DNA of 10,037 nt from contig DESG01000141.1 in NCBI GenBank assembly GCA_002361175.1, forward strand, positions 255-10,291, given 5' to 3'. This DNA is from Lachnoclostridium sp. UBA3320 (GTDB lineage: Bacteria; Bacillota; Clostridia; Lachnospirales; Lachnospiraceae). The first letter of the stretch is position 1, and the number at the start of each line of letters is the position of its first letter. Positions 7,062 through 10,037 of this stretch are shown piece by piece. Both the position numbers and the translations under genes were made by a program. The notes under the pieces were generated by a model. The model did no database searches, was not told the DNA's origin, and was given only the letters and a program-made list of their open reading frames with translations.

Positions 7062-7163
7062 TCAGTAAAATGATTGACAAAATTACTGTAAAAATATAAA
7101 ACAAGCTCATATTGAAAAAGAGCAGATTAAAAAAATCTGTATATAACAAGTTTTGCTGAACTT

Positions 7164-7646
7164 ATGAATTATTTACTAGGATATAATTTGGAAAATATTA
7201 ATGCTATTAAACAAAATGCTGAGGGTATAGATTTAATTGATAATAAAAATAAAATTATTGTTCAAGTATCTGCAACATGTTCTAAACAAAAAATTGAAGG
7301 GTCTTTATCTAAAAAAATTTATAAAGATTATTTGGGATTTTCTTTTAAGTTTGTTGCCATTTCAGGGAGTGCTGGTAAATTGAAATCTCAAACATTTAGT
7401 AATCCATATAGAATCAATTTTTTGCCAATGAATGATATATATGATATTAAGTCACTGCTAAATATTGTATTGAATATGAATATTAAAAATCAAAGAACAT
7501 TGTATGAATTTATAAAAGATGAACTAGGAAATTCAGTAGATATGGTTAAGGTAAATACTAATTTAGCATCTATTATCAATATATTATCACAAGATAATTT
7601 AGCCGATGTAATTGATTCTCCTGAAATAAATTCGTTTGAAATTTGA
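7164..7646 (+). pseudogene. SMEK-domain-like protein fragment, truncated at both ends
   Basis: The reading frame gives 160 residues in very AT-rich DNA. The segment MNYLLGYNLENINAIKQNAEGIDLIDNKNKIIVQVSAT matches, from memory, the core of SMEK domains ('GYNL.N.N ... IDL.D..N.I..QVT') found in prokaryotic conflict-system proteins. The later IYDIKSLLNIV and YEFIKDELG blocks also fit that pattern. There is no ribosome binding site before 7164. The frame continues upstream as NLYITSFAEL until a TAA at about 7131, and weakly related peptides appear in other frames from 7070 (MIDKITVKI; KEQIKK). This suggests that the first 40 or so residues were lost to small deletions. The frame stops abruptly after NSFEI beside the mobile element. 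Function of the intact family member is uncertain; this copy is probably dead. Confidence 0.6.
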
Positions 7647-7689
7647 ATAAACCTCAAGCAAATTTTTAGATTATCTTTTCATATCTCGG

Positions 7690-7741
7690 CAAATGGCGAT
7701 AAGTCTTGGATTTTAAGGCTTTTTCGCCATTTGTCTTATCG
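7690..7741. repeat. Interleaved inverted repeats downstream of int
   Basis: CAAATGGCGA (7690-7699) pairs perfectly with TCGCCATTTG (7724-7733). CGATAAG (7697-7703) pairs with CTTATCG (7735-7741). The two pairings share CGA and are interleaved, so they exclude each other or form a pseudoknot-like fold. The position is between the int stop codon and the presumed element end. A role as a bidirectional terminator or recombination-related structure is possible, but no clear T tract follows on the minus strand. Confidence 0.55.
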
Positions 7742-7792
7742 GAAGATACTTGGCATATCTTTGTGCCTCTCGGCATAATTTTGAATCCAAAA

Positions 7793-7810
7793 GTAGTACG
7801 GCGGTAGTAA
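7793..7810. promoter_or_regulatory. Possible Int arm-binding repeats
   Basis: GTAGTAC (7793-7799) and GTAGTAA (7804-7810) are direct repeats 11 bases apart, one helical turn. The N-terminal domain of Tn916 integrase recognises DR2 repeats with an AGTAGTA-type core near the element ends. These sites lie just beyond the int stop codon, the expected place. The assignment relies on recalled motif similarity. Confidence 0.4.
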
Positions 7811-7824
7811 AAACACCGATTTGG

Positions 7825-9012
7825 CTATGCCGCCAAACGCTCCATTTCTGCCTTTGCGGAATCGTAAGTTGCATGGGCATAATAGTTCAGCGTCATCGTG
7901 ATGTTGGCGTGTCCCATGATATACTGCAACGCCTTGGGATTCATGCCTGCATTGGCTAACCGTGTGCAGAATGTGTGTCTGAGGATATGGGGCGTAATGT
8001 TCGGAAGCTGCTCTTTGTTCTGCTTGTTGTACTTCTTCACAAGCCCTTTCAGCATACTGTCATAGTTGGCTGATACCTTGGGCATCCCGTCATTTTTGAG
8101 GAATAGGAAATTTTTATATCCCTCTACGCTGAACGGTACGGCATTGCTCCGATTCTTCAGCACACGCTTCAATGCTTGGCAGACTTCCTCGGTCATGGGA
8201 ATCTGCCGTATGCCGTTCTTGGTCTTAGGTGTTTCGATATAGTAGCCGATGTCGGCATCACGCAGAAGCTGATGGTCTACATTGATTTGGCGGTTTTTGA
8301 AATCCAGAGCTGTGGTCAGACCGCAGAACTCAGAAATTCTAAGCCCCGTACCGAGCAGGATAATCACCTCGTCACGGTATTTCTTATACACCGCATCCTG
8401 TTCCATAAAGGCTAACAGGCTTTCTTCCTGCTTCGGCGTTAATGCCGCCTTTCTCTCCCTGTCGTTCTCAATGACAGTATCAAGGGCGAAGTTAAAAGGA
8501 TTTTTGCGGATACAGTCATCCTCAATGGCGGTGTAGAAAGCAGCCTTTAGGGAACGCTTGAAATTGCTGATGGTCTGGAAAGCAAAGCCTTTCTCGCTCA
8601 TCCGTATCACCCATTCTTTTGCGTCCGACTGTTTCACGGCATCAATGCTTTTTATGCCGAAAGGGTCATCCTGCAATAAGCCCATGAGATAGTCACGCCC
8701 TTTTTTCGTGCCGTGCTTTACATTCTTCCTAAGACCGTTCTGCTTTGCGTAGAGTTGGCATACCGTCATTTTCTTGCCGATTGTGTCAATGCCGTCCTCC
8801 AAATCCCTGCTGATTTCCTTTACCTTGTCCCGAAGTGCAGGTACATCACGCTTGCCCGCAGGGGTCTTGTCCGTGGCTACCAGTTTCCATGAGTAGACAA
8901 ACTGCGGCTTGCCGAATGCGTCTACATATTTATATGCGTATCTTCCGTCTTTTCTCTGGCTCTCTCCAGTCCTTAGTATCCGTCCTTTATTGTCACGTCT
9001 TTTTTCTGACAT
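7825..9012 (-). CDS. int: Tn916-family tyrosine recombinase (integrase)
   Basis: The integrase excises and inserts the conjugative element by strand exchange through a covalent tyrosine intermediate. Starting at 9012 gives 395 residues; AAAGGAG lies 9 bases upstream and the product begins MSEKRRDNKGRIL as in Tn916 Int (about 405 residues). A longer frame to 9114 overlaps xis and has no binding site. The N-terminal arm-binding domain covers about 1-75, with KDGRYAYKYVDAFGKPQFVYSWKLVATD. The core-binding domain is at about 85-175. The catalytic domain has Arg225 (TGLRISE), Lys265 (TPKTKNG), His342 and Arg345 (PHILRHTF), His368 (MGHAN) and the nucleophile Tyr378 (NYYAH). All residues needed for activity are present. 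The 3' end points to the element boundary. Base composition is visibly richer in GC than that of the chromosomal genes. Confidence 0.95.
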   Translation of the reverse strand: MSEKRRDNKGRILRTGESQRKDGRYAYKYVDAFGKPQFVYSWKLVATDKTPAGKRDVPALRDKVKEISRDLEDGIDTIGKKMTVCQLYAKQNGLRKNVKHGTKKGRDYLMGLLQDDPFGIKSIDAVKQSDAKEWVIRMSEKGFAFQTISNFKRSLKAAFYTAIEDDCIRKNPFNFALDTVIENDRERKAALTPKQEESLLAFMEQDAVYKKYRDEVIILLGTGLRISEFCGLTTALDFKNRQINVDHQLLRDADIGYYIETPKTKNGIRQIPMTEEVCQALKRVLKNRSNAVPFSVEGYKNFLFLKNDGMPKVSANYDSMLKGLVKKYNKQNKEQLPNITPHILRHTFCTRLANAGMNPKALQYIMGHANITMTLNYYAHATYDSAKAEMERLAA

Positions 9013-9063
9013 AGTGTGAAGCTCCTTTCCGTTCTGGAACGAGCCTTGATACGACATACCTCT

Positions 9064-9091
9064 ATTATACCGATATTTCGGCTCGCTGCAA
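9064..9091 (-). promoter_or_regulatory. Promoter for int between xis and int
   Basis: On the minus strand TTGCAG (plus-strand positions 9086-9091) is followed after 16 bases by a perfect TATAAT (9064-9069). It directly follows the xis stop codon and would start transcripts near 9057, about 45 bases before the int ATG. This would allow integrase to be made without excisionase. The spacer holds a small palindrome, CCGATATTTCGG (9070-9081). Confidence 0.6.
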
Positions 9092-9295
9092 CTATATGAC
9101 CTCCATTGAATCAATCATTTTTTCAAACTGCTTCCGCTTAATCTGCACACGGTTTCCGTTCATTATCAGCCAGTTAGTGTTGGGGTGTTCATCTGCCAAC
9201 TGGCGTAATTTCTTTTCCCCGATGCGGAAATACTTTGCGGCTTCCTCGATGGTGAGGGTGTATTTCTCCCAGATGGGAACATCTGCGTAGTTCAT
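9092..9295 (-). CDS. xis: Tn916-type excisionase
   Basis: This small DNA-binding protein bends the element ends and steers Int toward excision. Starting at 9295 gives 67 residues, the length of Tn916 Xis, with AGGAGG 5 bases before the ATG. A longer frame to 9346 would run through a terminator and lacks a site. The protein reads MNYADVPIWEKYTLTIEEAAKYFRIG, with the recognition helix region at about 13-34 (TLTIEEAAKYFRIGEKKLRQLA) and the wing and last helix NWLIMNGNRVQIKRKQFEKMID at about 42-63. This is a MerR-like winged-helix pattern. It lies 79 bases before int in the same direction, as in Tn916. Confidence 0.93.
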   Translation of the reverse strand: MNYADVPIWEKYTLTIEEAAKYFRIGEKKLRQLADEHPNTNWLIMNGNRVQIKRKQFEKMIDSMEVI

Positions 9296-9308
9296 AAAAC
9301 CTCCTGTC

Positions 9309-9341
9309 AAAAAAATAAGCCTGTGCAGAATAAGCACAAGC
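9309..9341 (-). terminator. Intrinsic terminator between mazF and xis
   Basis: On the minus strand GCTTGTGC (plus-strand 9334-9341) pairs with GCACAGGC (9319-9326) over 8 bp, including one G-U pair, around a 7-base loop. It is followed by TTATTTTTTT (9309-9318). The T tract ends 6 bases before the xis AGGAGG site, so the terminator separates mazF from the recombination genes. Confidence 0.75.
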
Positions 9342-9366
9342 ATCACTTAAAGTTACTTTTTCGTTG

Positions 9367-9726
9367 TTACGCCATCCCTATCAAATCTATGCTGACGGCA
9401 AGGGAGTGGTTGAGCTTCGGCATTATGCTTTCGGGAAGCCTGCCGATATAATTTTCCAACCGCCGCTTATCTATGGTGCGGATTTGCTCGGCAAGGATTA
9501 AGGAGTTTTTGTCAAGCCCCTCAAAGCTGTTTACCTCGGTATGTGTGGGCAGCTTTGCCTTTGTATGCACTCGGCTTGTGATTGGAACGATGATAACTGT
9601 CGGGCTGTGCGTATTACCTATATCATTGGAAATGATAAGTACGGGTCGCCTGCCGCTCTGTTCCGAGCCGACAACGGGATTTAAGTCTGCGTAGAAAATG
9701 TCCCCACACTTGATAGTCCTTTCCAT
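9367..9726 (-). CDS. MazF/PemK-family endoribonuclease toxin
   Basis: The family comprises sequence-specific mRNA interferases of type II toxin-antitoxin modules. The 119-residue product has the diagnostic start GDIFYADLNPVVGSEQSGRRPVLIISND and resembles Bacillus EndoA/MazF throughout (SPTVIIVPITS, KLPTHTEV, LILAEQIRTIDKRRL). By alignment with the Bacillus enzyme, catalytic Arg25 and Thr48 correspond to Arg27 and Thr50, both present, so the fold and active site look intact. The ATG at 9726 has AGGAGG 11 bases upstream, a rather long spacing. No MazE-like antitoxin gene is seen in the 311 bases upstream or in the gap before xis. It may be a solitary toxin-like regulator of the element, or its antitoxin may lie elsewhere. 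Confidence 0.9.
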   Translation of the reverse strand: MERTIKCGDIFYADLNPVVGSEQSGRRPVLIISNDIGNTHSPTVIIVPITSRVHTKAKLPTHTEVNSFEGLDKNSLILAEQIRTIDKRRLENYIGRLPESIMPKLNHSLAVSIDLIGMA

Positions 9727-9753
9727 TATGTGTTTGACCTCCTATCTGGATTT

Positions 9754-9774
9754 TAGGCAGGAGCTTCCTGCCTA
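9754..9774 (-). promoter_or_regulatory. Hairpin in the mazF leader
   Basis: TAGGCAGGA (9754-9762) and TCCTGCCTA (9766-9774) form a perfect 9-bp stem with a 3-base loop, ending 10 bases before the mazF AGGAGG site. No T tract follows on either strand. It could be an operator, a translational control hairpin or a remnant; the sequence does not decide. Confidence 0.45.
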
Positions 9775-10037
9775 TGTAGCCGCCAGATGCAAGGAAGTAT
9801 TTAAGGTCGGGAGAGCATAAAACAAAGCCCTGTTTCCATTGACCGCCTTGTATCTGGCTTGATATGATAGGAGCATTTCTATTTGTCCTCGACACCCCGA
9901 AACGCTATGGGAAGTCGCCAAACGGTCAGCAGCGAACTGACGCCACGGGAGTTTCACCCCAACTGTCGGTCTGACAGAGCCGCCCTCATTGCCTGCGGCG
10001 GATTGATTACCGCTCGGACTGTGACTGGACGGGAGTA
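9775..10037. other. Unassigned GC-rich structured region at element side
   Basis: No gene is recognised here. On the minus strand one frame stays open from the window edge down to a stop at 9772 (87 codons, through LPWRQFAADRLATSHSVSGCRGQ). It has no binding site and no recognisable domain, and its composition does not look like a typical protein. Two hairpins are visible: GTCAG/CTGAC (9925-9929 and 9937-9941) and CTGTC/GACAG (9963-9967 and 9973-9977). The region could be the end of a gene lying to the right, a non-coding control region or a transfer origin. None of these can be shown from this window. Confidence 0.35.

Noticed and set aside
7074..7100. TTGACA ... TATAAA as a promoter for the SMEK-like fragment
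   Set aside because: The spacing is only 15 bases, and the region translates into pieces that look like the lost N-terminus of the same gene, so it is probably decayed coding sequence.
7684..7775. Repeated TCTCGGCA (7684-7691 and 7768-7775) as attachment-site repeats
   Set aside because: Eight bases is too short to support this. Tn916-type elements do not usually create target duplications, and the second copy lies inside the element.
7750..7959. Plus-strand open frame overlapping the end of int
   Set aside because: It is antisense to the conserved catalytic end of the integrase, has no binding site and resembles no family.
9623..9895. Minus-strand frame overlapping the mazF start, considered as the missing antitoxin
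   Set aside because: It overlaps mazF out of frame, lacks MazE-like features and has no ribosome binding site. It appears to be a chance frame.

Overview
The left two thirds of this window is a core chromosomal locus of a low-GC Gram-positive bacterium, most likely a member of the Clostridia close to Lachnospiraceae. This rests on four things: the gene order rpmJ-rpsM-rpsK-rpsD-rpoA-rplQ-ecfA1-ecfA2-ecfT-truA, strong AGGAGG-type ribosome binding sites, AT-rich coding sequence, and a lengthened ribosomal protein L17. No species can be named from the sequence alone.

Layout. Positions 1-100 hold a probable promoter and the rpmJ ribosome binding site. rpmJ (101-214) is too short for ordinary ORF calling and is followed by a clear Rho-independent terminator. 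A leader of about 200 bases with two hairpins precedes rpsM. Then rpsM, rpsK, rpsD, rpoA and rplQ form the classic alpha-type operon (ribosomal proteins S13, S11, S4, L17 and RNA polymerase alpha). A long imperfect hairpin fills the gap before ecfA1-ecfA2-ecfT, the shared energising module of ECF vitamin and metal transporters. truA follows (tRNA pseudouridine synthase at positions 38-40). A tRNA-Leu(UAG) gene lies convergent to truA on the minus strand, with its own promoter and an odd hairpin in its precursor leader.

From about 7070 the sequence is accessory. There is a broken, very AT-rich gene resembling SMEK-domain proteins of prokaryotic conflict systems. It lacks its normal 5' part, and its frame closes where a mobile element appears to begin. 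From roughly 7650 to the right edge the base composition rises sharply in GC, and the genes are the recombination end of a Tn916-like integrative and conjugative element (ICE). All are on the minus strand: int (tyrosine recombinase), xis (excisionase) and a MazF/PemK-family endoribonuclease. Small-scale control signals are visible: a consensus-like promoter placed between xis and int, a strong intrinsic terminator only a few bases before the xis ribosome binding site, GTAGTA repeats one helical turn apart that look like Int arm sites, and interleaved inverted repeats beyond the int 3' end. The last 300 bases at the right edge hold no recognised gene, only an anonymous frame open to the edge and several hairpins.

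No complete new system is demonstrated. The parts most worth following are the SMEK-like gene apparently cut by the ICE, the terminator-xis-promoter-int arrangement, the stand-alone MazF, and the unexplained structured DNA at the right edge.
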